Source: Desulfatiglans sp. (GTDB lineage: Bacteria; Desulfobacterota; DSM-4660; Desulfatiglandales; HGW-15). From it: a stretch of 64,000 nucleotides of DNA. The stretch covers positions 1 to 64,000 of the forward strand of contig JAAZBV010000134.1 of assembly GCA_012513605.1 (NCBI GenBank), written 5' to 3'. A program made the position numbers and the translations under genes. Below the pieces are notes generated by a model, which searched no databases, had not been told where the DNA came from, and worked only from the letters and a program-made list of their open reading frames with translations. This document shows positions 7,986 to 16,593 of this stretch, piece after piece (the first letter of the stretch is position 1; each line of letters starts with the position of its first letter).

Positions 7986-8795
7986 TCAATGAGTCCACAA
8001 GCAGGCCTTTTTGACATTTATCCAATAACCAGGCCCGGGTTCAAGAGTTTGAAGATCGCTTAAATAGGGATTGAGAGGGTCATAAACCATCCACTTACCC
8101 TCCTGATATGTCCATATGCTTATAATATTTCTATAAATTGAAGAAGTAGCATTACGGATATCCTGTGAAAGAGGCAGGGTGAATCTGACAAGGTTCCACC
8201 CCTTTACGAGATAAACGCTGTTATATGTTTTGGGTATGAATGATATTGTTTCACTATTTCGCATGTTTAACCATAGTCCCTGCCAGGGCTTTATTATAGA
8301 AAGAGTGCCATACTGTGGATTATATGGATATACACGCCATGCCCCGTTTTCATAGGCTGATATATTAATTATACTGCTCATAATTGGGCCAAAGGCCTCT
8401 TGAATAGAAATATTTGCTGATATGTCTGGTATGGAAATAAGGTTCCAGCCGCTTTTTAAGGAAAATACAACAGAGCTTGTATTCACCTCATTTGAAAAAT
8501 CACTTTCAAGGCCTGATGTATCAACAGCGGTAACTGCAAAAAAATAGGTCTCATCACCATCGGGTATATTGATTTTATATTCAGTTTTTAAACCGATATT
8601 TCCGCTGTTAGATGTATATGCACCAGGTCCAACTCCCCAGTAAACTATATAATGGCTAAGGTCCGGTTCGCTGTTAGGCTCCCAGGTAAGGGTTATTTCA
8701 CGTGCTGAAACCTCAGAAGAGAACAAAACCAATAAAAAGAGAAAAGCTAATGATAAAAAAATGCTAAAGAGGCGATCAGGTTTTTCAAAATACAT
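7986..8795 (-). CDS. Secreted fibronectin type III protein, paralog of the 6804 gene
   Basis: A 269-residue protein with the same plan as its downstream neighbour. It has a signal peptide with a strongly hydrophobic core (about residues 9-30), an FN3 domain (REITLTWEPNSEPDLSHYIV to SDFSNEV) and two GWNL modules ending GPGYWINVKKACLWTH. The two proteins align over their full length, so this is a tandem duplication. No c-di-GMP aptamer or sigma-54 box is seen upstream of this copy, only a short hairpin (GGCC/GGCC) about 70 bp before the start, so the paralogs are probably regulated differently. The ribosome binding site is weak (TGGAAAA). Function unknown; probably exported. Confidence 0.8.
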   Translation of the reverse strand: MYFEKPDRLFSIFLSLAFLFLLVLFSSEVSAREITLTWEPNSEPDLSHYIVYWGVGPGAYTSNSGNIGLKTEYKINIPDGDETYFFAVTAVDTSGLESDFSNEVNTSSVVFSLKSGWNLISIPDISANISIQEAFGPIMSSIINISAYENGAWRVYPYNPQYGTLSIIKPWQGLWLNMRNSETISFIPKTYNSVYLVKGWNLVRFTLPLSQDIRNATSSIYRNIISIWTYQEGKWMVYDPLNPYLSDLQTLEPGPGYWINVKKACLWTH

Positions 8796-9226
8796 AAAAT
8801 TTTCCAGTTAGTCTGTTTCAGCTCAAGAATGATGTATGCTTTATTAAATAGGCCATTTTCGGGCCTTATTTACTACTTACCACCATCAGAAGAATCAAAC
8901 TAGTTTAATGCAAATTTTATTCCTTCAATTTTTATCAGTCAGATTTGTTATGTAACCTGCTGAATTATTTACTTATATTTTTTTATATAACTTACCGGAA
9001 GGTATCATAACCAGGTACTTTTTGTCCCTGATTCCATGCAGGACACTGTATATTTTTCCCTGCATAATCTCCTCAACTAAGGCACACCTTAAGGGTATAT
9101 TTTCAATATGTAAAGTATTTTTATTATTTTTTTTAATTTTTTTTATTGAGGGTAATAAATGGCAAAAAATCTATAAGATTCACCCTGAGCAGGGTGAATC
9201 ATGGTATTTGACCATTAAAGAAAATA
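8796..9226. other. AT-rich intergenic region without a gene
   Basis: About 430 bp between the FN3 paralog and adenylate kinase. It contains a small hairpin near 8848-8873 (AAATAGGCC against GGGCCTTATTT), runs of T near 9120-9150 and the inverted repeat at 9177-9200. No coding frame resembles a protein. Confidence 0.6.
9177..9200 (-). terminator. Perfect inverted repeat downstream of adk
   Basis: GATTCACCCTG and its exact complement CAGGGTGAATC are separated by two bases (effective 10-bp stem with a 4-base loop). On the minus strand the stem is followed by TTATAGATTTTTT, so it is a plausible terminator for the adenylate kinase gene. Confidence 0.6.
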
Positions 9227-9907
9227 TCATTTTAGCTTATCAAGAAGATACTCAGATACCTCTTTAACCCCGGGCCTTCCATCCAGCCCAATAATTTTAG
9301 GTATTCCTTTGTTTGCCATGGAAAGTTTTTTAAAATAGTTTACCGCAGCCATGGTCCCTGTTTTCGTATCATAGTATATGTCATGCCTTTTATCGATTGC
9401 CGTCTCATCCTGATCATCATTTCTTGTCTTGAGCCTACCGCCACAGATACGGCAATTATCACCATCAGGTTTTATTGCATCAATAAATATATTATTTGGA
9501 TGATTGTTGTCATTTTCACAGAGTCGCCTCCCCATTATCCTCTCTTTGGCGATCTGTCTTGGCAGCTCCATTTCAATAACGATATCAAGTGCGATGCCCT
9601 CTTTTTTTAAAGATCTGTCAAGCTCTTCCGCCTGTGTAAGATTTCTCGGGAAGCCATCAAGGAGCCACCCATTCTTACAGTCATCGTTCTTGATTCGGTC
9701 AAGAATCATTGGGATGGTAATACTGTCAGGCACCAGCTCTCCCCTGTCAATATAGCCCTTTGCCTCTTTGCCAAGTGTGGTTCCTTTCAGGATATTTTCC
9801 CTGAAGATAACACCTGTTTCAATATGAGGGATATTCAGCCTGGTCTTAACAATAGCACCCTGTGTACCCTTTCCACTGCCATTTGGTCCGAAGAAAAGAA
9901 CTTTCAT
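9227..9907 (-). CDS. adk: Adenylate kinase with elongated cysteine-containing LID
   Basis: Adenylate kinase interconverts ATP + AMP and two ADP. The start at 9907 (MKVLFFGPNGSGKGTQ, 226 residues) is favoured over an upstream in-frame ATG at 9934 by AAAGGAGA eight bases before it. The P-loop is GPNGSGKGT; GWLLDGFPRNLTQAEEL is the AMP-binding/CORE segment. The LID reads GRRLCENDNNHPNN, then about 15 residues, then CRICGGRL and a DD pair. It keeps a CxxC pair and one upstream Cys but not the standard four-cysteine zinc pattern, so metal binding is uncertain. The C-terminal half is also unusual in having YDTKTGTMAAVNYF in place of the common YHNETAPL-like string. The gene is monocistronic. Confidence 0.85.
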   Translation of the reverse strand: MKVLFFGPNGSGKGTQGAIVKTRLNIPHIETGVIFRENILKGTTLGKEAKGYIDRGELVPDSITIPMILDRIKNDDCKNGWLLDGFPRNLTQAEELDRSLKKEGIALDIVIEMELPRQIAKERIMGRRLCENDNNHPNNIFIDAIKPDGDNCRICGGRLKTRNDDQDETAIDKRHDIYYDTKTGTMAAVNYFKKLSMANKGIPKIIGLDGRPGVKEVSEYLLDKLK

Positions 9908-10021
9908 GATTATATCTCCTTTTGGTTTTTTCATAGGATTATTTTATATTCCCTATAAAGTCAATCCTGTAAAGGCAGGGCAAAACAGGTGATATTTCTT
10001 GTGTGGGTTTAATAAATAATC

Positions 10022-10050
10022 TTGACTTAAAAACTACTACGCTCTATAGA
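10022..10050 (+). promoter_or_regulatory. Candidate sigma-70 promoter for the YkgJ-family gene
   Basis: TTGACT (10022-10027), a 17-bp spacer and TATAGA (10045-10050), about 48 bp upstream of the ATG at 10098. Confidence 0.55.
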
Positions 10051-10097
10051 ATTCTGCCATTTAATTTGAGATACATTTTTTGTTATATCGGTGAATT

Positions 10098-10472
10098 ATG
10101 ATAATAAATCCATGCATTAGTTGCGGCGCCTGCTGTGCCCTTTTTCGCGCCTCCTTTTACTGGGCAGAGACATCGGAATTTACCCAAGGTGGTGTCCCTT
10201 CCCATTTGACTGTAAAGATAAATGATTTCATGGTAGCAATGAAAGGAACGGATAATATACATCCACGCTGCGACTGTCTTGAAGGAGAGATAGGGCATAG
10301 TGTCTATTGCAAAATCTATGAAAACCGCTCCTCTGTATGCAGGGAGTTTAAGCCTGCCTGGGAAGATAATCTCCCTTCTCCAAGGTGTGATTATGCACGA
10401 AATGTCTGGGGGCTTGCCCCGCTTACCCCTGATTCATGGAGTTCTCCTGAAGGTTACCCCAAGGCTGCATGA
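10098..10472 (+). CDS. YkgJ-family cysteine cluster protein
   Basis: A 124-residue soluble protein beginning MIINPCISCGACCALF. It has the family's pattern of a CxxCGACC cluster near the N-terminus, RCDCLEG around residue 58-64 and CKIYENRSSVCREF around 71-84. These cysteines are proposed in the family to bind zinc or an Fe-S cluster; the biochemical role is not established. Length is normal. It has its own consensus-like promoter and no close co-directional partner for 300 bp downstream. Confidence 0.82.
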   Translation: MIINPCISCGACCALFRASFYWAETSEFTQGGVPSHLTVKINDFMVAMKGTDNIHPRCDCLEGEIGHSVYCKIYENRSSVCREFKPAWEDNLPSPRCDYARNVWGLAPLTPDSWSSPEGYPKAA

Positions 10473-10771
10473 TTTACAGGTTTCACAGATTCGGAGAGAT
10501 GTGATGACATGTCTGCTTTTCCTCTTTAAAGACCAAGGAGGGATTATCATTTATATTCAGCATCTCATTAAAAAAATCTGATTTATCAATAGGATATAAA
10601 TGCCTTGACACATAGATAGATTTTCCATATATCTTGAAAGGCAGTTAAAACCCTTGTCAGGCAATAAAGATTATGAATATTTATGGCAGCTTTTTCCATA
10701 GAATCAGTATCCATAGCTGTTAGATATTCAGGGATAAACCTGTAAAAATGAGATAAAAGGAGATTAGGGAG
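10473..10771. other. Intergenic region, no gene seen
   Basis: About 300 bp between the YkgJ gene and the URO-D-family gene. No convincing ORF, structured RNA or repeat. A ribosome binding site (GGAGATTAGGGAG) closes it just before 10772. Confidence 0.5.
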
Positions 10772-11779
10772 ATGCTTACAAAAAGACAAAATCTATTGGA
10801 AACAATAAGAGGTGGAAAACCGGACAGGTTTGTAAACCAGTATGAAGCACTGGCATGTCAGGATACCATGTTCGGCATGATCATGGGCGATCCTGTCAGT
10901 GCAGGAAACCCATCACCTGGGCCAGGACAACAGGCTGTTAACGGCTGGGGTGTCACAATAAAGTGGCCGGAAGGGCTGCCAGGGCCATTTCCTGTTCATG
11001 ATGATGCGCACAAGGTCATAAAGGACGTAACAAAATGGCGGGATGTTGTAAAATCACCAAAGCTTGACTATCCTGATTCAGAATGGGAAAAATATAAACC
11101 CTCTGTTGAGGCAATCGATAGAAATGAGGTGTTTGCCACAGTCTTTATAGCTCCCGGTATATTTGAGCAGACCCATTACCTTATGGGTGTGGATACCGCC
11201 CTTATGAACCTGGCTTTAGAACCAGAAGCAATGAAGGACCTGATTGACTATATCACAGAATGGGAACTTGGTTATGCAAAGCTTCTTTGTAAACATTTTA
11301 AACCGGATTGTGTATTCCACCATGATGACTGGGGCAGCCATACCTCCTCATTCATGTCTCCTGATATGTTTAATGAATTTTTTGTTGAACCATATAAAAA
11401 GATATATGGCTATTACAAGGCAAACGGTGTTGAGCTTATTGTTCATCACAGTGATGCGTATGGCGCAAACCTCGTACCTTATATGATAGAGATGGGAATT
11501 GATATATGGCAGGGATGTGTTACAACCAATAAGACACCTGAGCTGGTTAAAAAATATGGCGGAAAGATCTCCTTTATGGGTGATATTGATAACGGCGTTG
11601 TTGATCGCGAGAACTGGTCACGGGAAGTTATCGCCAGAGAGGTAAGAAGGGCATGTACAACAAACGGGAAGCTCTATTTTATCCCGAACACAACAATGGG
11701 CGGCCCAATGAGCACATACCCCGGTGTGTATGAGGCTGTTTCCGAGGAAATAGACAAGATGAGTAAAGAGATGTTCTAA
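10772..11779 (+). CDS. Uroporphyrinogen decarboxylase family protein (corrinoid methyltransferase-like)
   Basis: A 335-residue TIM-barrel of the URO-D superfamily, which includes HemE and the MtaA/MtbA-type cobalamin:thiol methyltransferases. Visible blocks are RQNLLETIRGGKPDRF at the N-terminus, HHDDWGSHTSSFMSP near residue 188, IVHHSDAYG near 224 and MGIDIWQGC near 244. The HHDDWG and DIWQG blocks match a subgroup common in anaerobes and not HemE, and no heme-synthesis genes are near. The HxCG-type zinc site of MtaA/MtbA appears replaced by HHSD, so the methyl donor and acceptor cannot be assigned. A paralog lies at 60193-61212. The next enzyme gene downstream is a BioB-like radical SAM protein. 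Confidence 0.8.
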   Translation: MLTKRQNLLETIRGGKPDRFVNQYEALACQDTMFGMIMGDPVSAGNPSPGPGQQAVNGWGVTIKWPEGLPGPFPVHDDAHKVIKDVTKWRDVVKSPKLDYPDSEWEKYKPSVEAIDRNEVFATVFIAPGIFEQTHYLMGVDTALMNLALEPEAMKDLIDYITEWELGYAKLLCKHFKPDCVFHHDDWGSHTSSFMSPDMFNEFFVEPYKKIYGYYKANGVELIVHHSDAYGANLVPYMIEMGIDIWQGCVTTNKTPELVKKYGGKISFMGDIDNGVVDRENWSREVIAREVRRACTTNGKLYFIPNTTMGGPMSTYPGVYEAVSEEIDKMSKEMF

Positions 11780-11808
11780 TCCATCCCTGTATGACTGAGT
11801 CGATAAAA

Positions 11809-11843
11809 AGGTCAGGTCTTTTGATAATGCCTGGCCTTTTTTA
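11809..11843 (+). terminator. Intrinsic terminator after the URO-D-family gene
   Basis: AGGTCAGG (11809-11816) and CCTGGCCT (11830-11837) pair over 8 bp (one G-T) and are followed by six T, 30 bp after the stop codon. Confidence 0.8.
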
Positions 11844-11883
11844 TATATCGCTGGTGAATATTTGAAATAAAAGGGGCCGTCAT

Positions 11884-12057
11884 ATGATTCTTGCTGCAAA
11901 TCTCATCTGGTTTGTATTTGGGGGAGGCTTTTTTGCGTGGATCGGCTGTTTTTTATCCTTCATTTTGATATTTTCTGTTTTTTTCGGTATTGCCCATTTC
12001 AAGCTGGTAAAGGTATGCTTTTCACCACTGGGTAAAAGAGCAGTCAGCATTCTATGA
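11884..12057 (+). CDS. YccF-like small inner-membrane protein (57 aa)
   Basis: A 57-codon frame from ATG 11884 to TGA 12055-12057. It reads MILAANLIWFVFGGGFFAW, a hydrophobic stretch, then GIAHFKLVKVCFSPLGKRAV. The pattern (xNxIWFVFGG, a hydrophobic core, then GIxxFKL and PLGK) resembles a single unit of the YccF/DUF307 inner-membrane domain, in which the glycine-isoleucine turn and PFG are conserved. Two membrane-spanning segments are likely. AAGGGG lies about 10 bp upstream. It is placed 22 bp before the radical SAM gene and probably shares its transcript. Confidence 0.7.
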   Translation: MILAANLIWFVFGGGFFAWIGCFLSFILIFSVFFGIAHFKLVKVCFSPLGKRAVSIL

Positions 12058-12078
12058 TATGTTGATAACAGGTGAATT

Positions 12079-13071
12079 ATGGATATTAATGATATATTAA
12101 AAAAATCACAGGCTAACGATATCTTGTCTCACAATGAACTTGTCCATATACTGAGCTTTCCTCCTGATTCAATGGAAAGTTATATGGTAATGGCCGAGGC
12201 ATCCCGTATTTCAAAGGGACTCACAGGGGGAGAGGCTGAGGTGCATGCACAGTTTGCTGTCAACCTTGGGCCCTGCCCGTGTGAATGCCTTTTCTGTTCA
12301 TTTGCAAGGAGTAACAGAATATTTAGTGATGAGACTGAAATCACACATAAAACCGCAGTGGATTACGCTAAAATGTTTGAGGATAATGGCGCAAATGCTA
12401 TTTACATGATGTCCAATGCAAAGTTTTCCTTTGAACGTTTTATTGAAATATCCGTTGAGGTCAGAAGAAACCTGAAGCCTGAAACAATCATGCTGGCCAA
12501 TATTGGTGATCAGGGTCTGGAAAATGCGATGAAACTTAAAGATACCGGATTCACAGGGGTATATCATGCGGTACGTTTAAGGGAAGGGATTGATACAGGG
12601 ATACCTGTTGATCAGAGGATAAGGAGTATCAATAATTTCAAAGAAGCGGGCCTTAAGGTAGGCACATGTGTTGAACCTGTTGGGCCTGAACATACCAATG
12701 AAGAACTTGCCACTATGATAGCGCTGATCACCACATTTGCGCCTTCATTCAGCGGCGCTGCAAGAAGGATACCTATACCCGGTACAGAAATGGCAAAAAG
12801 GGGCATGATATCTGAATTAAGGATGGCCCAGATATTGGCAGCTACAAGGCTTGGTACTCCAGAGAGAGTCCCTGGTAACTGTACCCATGAACCATGTGCA
12901 CTTGGCGCTGTAGCAGGCGCAAACCTCTTCTGGGCAGAGGTCGGTGCAAACCCCAGAGATACTGAAAAAAAGACTGAAGAGGGAAGAGGCGAGACAGTAG
13001 AAAGCTGCTGTAAAATTTTTAATGAAGCAGGGTGGGAGGTAATAAAGGGGTCATCAAGGTATTTCAGATAG
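12079..13071 (+). CDS. BioB-like radical SAM protein
   Basis: A 330-residue radical SAM enzyme. CPCECLFC at residues 66-73 gives the CxxxCxxC motif for the SAM-binding [4Fe-4S] cluster. A barrel with ANIGDQGLENAMKL and the VGTCVEPVGPEH segment follows, and the C-terminus has the CTHEPCALGAVAGANLFWAEVGANPRD segment reminiscent of the BATS domain of biotin and thiamin synthases. It differs from true BioB by lacking the usual second-cluster signature in a biotin operon context. A methylase or cofactor-building role alongside the upstream URO-D-family methyltransferase is possible but inferred only from position. GGTGA provides the ribosome binding site. Confidence 0.78.
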   Translation: MDINDILKKSQANDILSHNELVHILSFPPDSMESYMVMAEASRISKGLTGGEAEVHAQFAVNLGPCPCECLFCSFARSNRIFSDETEITHKTAVDYAKMFEDNGANAIYMMSNAKFSFERFIEISVEVRRNLKPETIMLANIGDQGLENAMKLKDTGFTGVYHAVRLREGIDTGIPVDQRIRSINNFKEAGLKVGTCVEPVGPEHTNEELATMIALITTFAPSFSGAARRIPIPGTEMAKRGMISELRMAQILAATRLGTPERVPGNCTHEPCALGAVAGANLFWAEVGANPRDTEKKTEEGRGETVESCCKIFNEAGWEVIKGSSRYFR

Positions 13072-13124
13072 AGATATTAAAAGCATGGTATCTTGCCTGA
13101 CGTTAACCATAAACAGGAGCTAAC

Positions 13125-13517
13125 ATGAAAAAACTATTGATCTGTTTTGCTGCGGGGAGTTTTGGTGGGCTTATAATGAGTCTTGCAGTGTGGGCAGCCG
13201 GTCATTATGGCATTACCGGTTTGCTTGGTGTACGCATAGCACCGGCGCTTGCCAGTCCCTGGCTTTATCAGCGCATAGTATGGGGAGGTATCTGGGGTTT
13301 TCTGTTTCTTGTTCCCATACTAGGGCTAAAGACTTTTTCCAGGGGGACTCTTATCAGCCTGTTTCCGACCCTTGTTCAGCTTTTTTATATCTTTCCTTAT
13401 AGAACCGGTAATGGCATGGCAGGCATAGAGCTGGGGCTTCTTACCCCTGTCTTTGTGCTTGTCTATAACTGGATATGGGGTGTGGTCACATCTGCGACTA
13501 TAAAACTGGCAAGATAG
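13125..13517 (+). CDS. Four-helix integral membrane protein, unknown
   Basis: A 130-residue very hydrophobic protein. Segments at about 3-25, 48-70, 74-92 and 102-125 look membrane spanning. No catalytic motif is recognisable. AGGAG precedes the ATG. It follows the radical SAM gene by 53 bp and may be co-transcribed; it converges with tilS. Hydrophobic transporter-accessory or sensor roles cannot be told apart from sequence. Confidence 0.65.
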   Translation: MKKLLICFAAGSFGGLIMSLAVWAAGHYGITGLLGVRIAPALASPWLYQRIVWGGIWGFLFLVPILGLKTFSRGTLISLFPTLVQLFYIFPYRTGNGMAGIELGLLTPVFVLVYNWIWGVVTSATIKLAR

Positions 13518-13548
13518 GATTCCATCTTTTAAGAATATATAGAAAAGG

Positions 13549-14940
13549 TCATATGAGGGAGATCTTTAATATCTCCTTTGTTTCCGTTGTCACCTTGAAA
13601 CGGTCATCAATCCGGTATCCTCCTACCCAGATTACTTGGTTTTTCTTTAAAAAAACAGGGATCTCTTTCCTTTTCTGAGATGGAATTTTTAGGTCTATAA
13701 AAAAATCCTTTAGCTTTCTGTGTCCTTTCATTCCGAGTGGAACGAATCTGTCGCCAGGCATGAAATTCCTTACAGTAAGAGGGTATGAAAGCAGTTCTTT
13801 ATCAAGAAGGGCAATATCTGCATTCGCCTTAATGATACCAGGTCTGTTAACTGTTTCCTCTATGAAAATTGTCCTTCCGATCTCCTTGATACTGGTCTCT
13901 CCACTGGATTTCAACTCATAACAGAATGAATCAGGGCAGGAGCCCCGGTATGTAAAAATCAGGGAGTTATACTCCTTGCGGGCAATAAGGTTTCCAGGCA
14001 GATTAATAGTTATATTGGGTTTTGGGTTGTAGAGGAGATCAAATATCTCCTGTACATGATCCGATTCAATGCTATACGTGCTGTTATTATAGCTTTTCAC
14101 AATACCCCTGATTATCCTTTTAATAAGGGCATGGTGGAGAGTCTTAACTGACTTGATATCAACGAGGTATGCATTATTCTGATTTTTTTTAAGGTTGTTA
14201 TTAATCCATTCATCGGCCCATGTTTCAACAAGGCGGTTTTCTTCCCTGAGATGATCTGAAAGACGCCCGAGCATCTCAATCAATTCAGGCTGATATTTGA
14301 TCATCTCCGGTATCAATATCTGTCTAATCCTGTTCCTTGTAAACCGGATGTCTTTGTTGGAGCTGTCAACAGCATATCTGAGCTGCCTTTCCTCAAGATA
14401 CCTTAAGATATCCTCCCTGCTGGTCTCTATAAGTGGCCGGATAATGATATTATCTCTTACCGGGGGTATTCCTGAAAGCCCTGCAATGCCGCTCCCCCTT
14501 AATAGTCTCATCAACACGGTTTCGGCCTGATCATTGAGGTTATGCCCCATCGCAATCAGGTCAGCATTATATCTTTTCCTTACCCTTTCAAAAAAATCAT
14601 ATCTGAGTTCCCTTGCCTTTTCTTCAAGGGAAGAGGCGCTTAAATCAAGGCCCGATGCCTTTTCTGTCTCAAAGGGTAGATTTAATGATCTTGAATGTTC
14701 CTCTGTAAGTGCGGTTTCAAAAGGGTCTTCCAGAGGTCTGAAGTCATGTTCAAAATGGGCTGTTATAAGAGTTAGATCCAGTTCATTTGAAAGAGCGGCC
14801 AGTATGTCCAAAAGACATATGGAGTCCGCCCCTCCTGAAACGGCAACTACGATACGATCTCCCTTTCGGATCATATTGTATTTTGATATGGTCTTTCTGG
14901 CCTGGCTTATCATCTGTTTCACTTGCATGGCATCACTCAT
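13549..14940 (-). CDS. tilS: tRNA(Ile)-lysidine synthetase
   Basis: TilS attaches lysine to C34 of the CAU anticodon of tRNA-Ile2, changing both codon and amino-acid specificity. The 463-residue protein has the N-type ATP pyrophosphatase P-loop VAVSGGADSICLLDIL (about residues 31-47), the GHNLNDQAETVLMRLLRGSG segment and RPLIETSREDI. It ends in a TilS-C domain (VRNFMPGDRFVPLGMKGHRKLKDFF to WVGGYRIDDRF). Length is typical. The Shine-Dalgarno is weak. It follows ihfA on the same strand, with a GC-rich inverted repeat (GCCCCG/CGGGGC, 14950-15001) between them. Confidence 0.93.
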   Translation of the reverse strand: MSDAMQVKQMISQARKTISKYNMIRKGDRIVVAVSGGADSICLLDILAALSNELDLTLITAHFEHDFRPLEDPFETALTEEHSRSLNLPFETEKASGLDLSASSLEEKARELRYDFFERVRKRYNADLIAMGHNLNDQAETVLMRLLRGSGIAGLSGIPPVRDNIIIRPLIETSREDILRYLEERQLRYAVDSSNKDIRFTRNRIRQILIPEMIKYQPELIEMLGRLSDHLREENRLVETWADEWINNNLKKNQNNAYLVDIKSVKTLHHALIKRIIRGIVKSYNNSTYSIESDHVQEIFDLLYNPKPNITINLPGNLIARKEYNSLIFTYRGSCPDSFCYELKSSGETSIKEIGRTIFIEETVNRPGIIKANADIALLDKELLSYPLTVRNFMPGDRFVPLGMKGHRKLKDFFIDLKIPSQKRKEIPVFLKKNQVIWVGGYRIDDRFKVTTETKEILKISLI

Positions 14941-15026
14941 AAAATAAACAGCCCCGAAGCCGTTATAAGATTTTATAAATATCTGATTGAGCTGCGGGGC
15001 ATTGAAAAACGAATTTTGAGCTGACC

Positions 15027-15305
15027 CTATTTATTAAACCTCTCCCTTAAAACCGAAGAGCAGTTAAAGGTTATAACCTTTCTTTTTCCCAGAATCAGGT
15101 CATCGCCTGTTGCCGGGTTCCTGCCTCTGCGCTCTTTTTTATTTTTTATGCTGAATTTGCCAAAACCTGAAATCAGCACATCTTCACCGTTTTCCAGATC
15201 TCTTTTTATGATCTCCAAAAGGTTTTCAAGCATCTGTACTGCCTTTTTACGATTAAAACCAATTTTAACCAGATTCTCCACAATCTCTGTTTTTGTTAAT
15301 GACAT
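15027..15305 (-). CDS. ihfA: Integration host factor subunit alpha (HU/IHF family)
   Basis: A 92-residue DNA-bending protein from the ATG at 15305 (MSLTKTEIVENL), chosen over the open upstream ATG at 15398 because AGGAGAAG lies just before 15305 and the family begins there. It has the HU/IHF core with VLISGFGKFSIKNKKERRGRNPATGDDL, the proline-tipped beta-arm that inserts into the minor groove. IHF assists sigma-54 promoters and replication, which fits the two sigma-54-like promoters in the window, though that link is inference. Confidence 0.88.
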   Translation of the reverse strand: MSLTKTEIVENLVKIGFNRKKAVQMLENLLEIIKRDLENGEDVLISGFGKFSIKNKKERRGRNPATGDDLILGKRKVITFNCSSVLRERFNK

Positions 15306-15486
15306 CTCTTCTCCTGAAATTCGCACTGTTATTCTTTCTGATATTTTTAAACTATGTTCTTTACTGTTAGGGCAAGAATATGATATTTCTGTTAACATAT
15401 TGCATTTATGAAGTAAATAGAACTTTTAAAATTATACTGAAATGGCTGCCTGAAACAGTGTTAAATTCAAATGGACAGGGAGAGAT

Positions 15487-15855
15487 ATGGGCTCTGAAAA
15501 TAGAAAGTTTACACGTTTTTACTATAGAATGAAGTCTGAATTATCTGTCAACGGTTGTACATACATGATAGAAGAGTTGATAAATCTCAGTATAGGAGGG
15601 TGTCTGCTCCCCACAAGCGTCAACGCAAATACCGGGGATAAATGTCTCCTGAAAATAATGCTCGGGGATAATGATGAGGCCCCTGTTGTTTCGGTAGAAG
15701 GCAAGATAGTAAGGATTGATGATGTAACATCTGCTATTGTGTTTACAAAGATAGACCCTGAGAGCCTTGACCATCTGCACAGCATTGCCCTTTATAATGC
15801 CTCTGATCCCAAAAAGGTGGAACAGGAGATAAAAAAACATCCCGGGTTGTTTTAG
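15487..15855 (+). CDS. PilZ-domain protein (c-di-GMP effector)
   Basis: A 122-residue single-domain protein. The N-terminal RKFTRFYYR supplies the arginine motif and LINLSIGGCLL the [DN]xSxxG motif that together bind c-di-GMP in PilZ domains. A six-stranded barrel pattern with alternating hydrophobics follows. There is no output domain, so it probably acts by protein-protein contact. With the c-di-GMP-I riboswitch at 7.7 kb it shows c-di-GMP signalling in this organism, but its partner cannot be read from context; hisHF lie downstream under their own promoter. Confidence 0.82.
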   Translation: MGSENRKFTRFYYRMKSELSVNGCTYMIEELINLSIGGCLLPTSVNANTGDKCLLKIMLGDNDEAPVVSVEGKIVRIDDVTSAIVFTKIDPESLDHLHSIALYNASDPKKVEQEIKKHPGLF

Positions 15856-15908
15856 TCTTTAGTCTGTACTGATTCATTTCCCTTTGATTTGAAAAAATCA
15901 TAAAAGCA

Positions 15909-15937
15909 TTGACAAGAAATACATTTATACCTGATAA
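15909..15937 (+). promoter_or_regulatory. Candidate sigma-70 promoter for hisHF
   Basis: TTGACA (15909-15914), a 17-bp spacer and TGATAA (15932-15937), about 25 bp upstream of hisH. Confidence 0.55.
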
Positions 15938-15962
15938 AGTTAAGCTATGGAGTGTGGCATAG

Positions 15963-16592
15963 ATGATAGCGATTATTGATTATAATGCCGGAAATCTGAC
16001 AAGTGTAAAAAGGGCACTTGATTTCATTGGTGTGAGTTCCTTAATTACATCCGACTTTAAAAAAATTCTGGATGCAGACAGGGTTATTTTCCCCGGTGTC
16101 GGGGCAGCAGGAAAGGCCATCAGTGACCTGAAGGCAAACAGGCTCGATATTGCATTAAAAGAGGTATTTGAGTCAGGTAAACCGGTGCTTGGCATCTGCC
16201 TTGGCACTCAGATCATACTCGAATCAAGCCAGGAGAATAATACCCGGTGTCTTTCACTTGTAAAAGGGGATGTGCTGAAATTCCCGGATGACCTCAAGGA
16301 CACTGAAGGTAGAAAACTGAAGGTGCCTCATATGGGGTGGAACAGTATAAAATTAAAAAAGCCTCATCCTCTATTTGACGGGGTGGCGGAGGATATTGAG
16401 TTCTATTTTGTCCACTCATATTACCCTGCGCCTTCATCCCCTGATAATATCTTAGGTGAGACCTTATACGGGATCCGATTCACCTCTGTATTAACCTCTG
16501 GCAATCTTGTTGCAGTGCAATTTCACCCTGAGAAGAGCGGCAGACCGGGGCTTAAAATCCTTGAAAATTTTTGCAAGTGGAGCGGGAAATAA
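15963..16592 (+). CDS. hisH: Imidazole glycerol phosphate synthase, glutaminase subunit
   Basis: HisH hydrolyses glutamine and channels ammonia to HisF for the fifth step of histidine biosynthesis. The 209-residue class I amidotransferase has the nucleophile in [10 protein letters not shown], the N-terminal [19 protein letters not shown] and the catalytic His/Glu in [11 protein letters not shown]. Length is normal. It abuts hisF, which begins one base after the hisH stop, so translation is probably coupled. No other his genes are in the window. Confidence 0.95.
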   Translation: MIAIIDYNAGNLTSVKRALDFIGVSSLITSDFKKILDADRVIFPGVGAAGKAISDLKANRLDIALKEVFESGKPVLGICLGTQIILESSQENNTRCLSLVKGDVLKFPDDLKDTEGRKLKVPHMGWNSIKLKKPHPLFDGVAEDIEFYFVHSYYPAPSSPDNILGETLYGIRFTSVLTSGNLVAVQFHPEKSGRPGLKILENFCKWSGK

Positions 16593-16593
16593 A

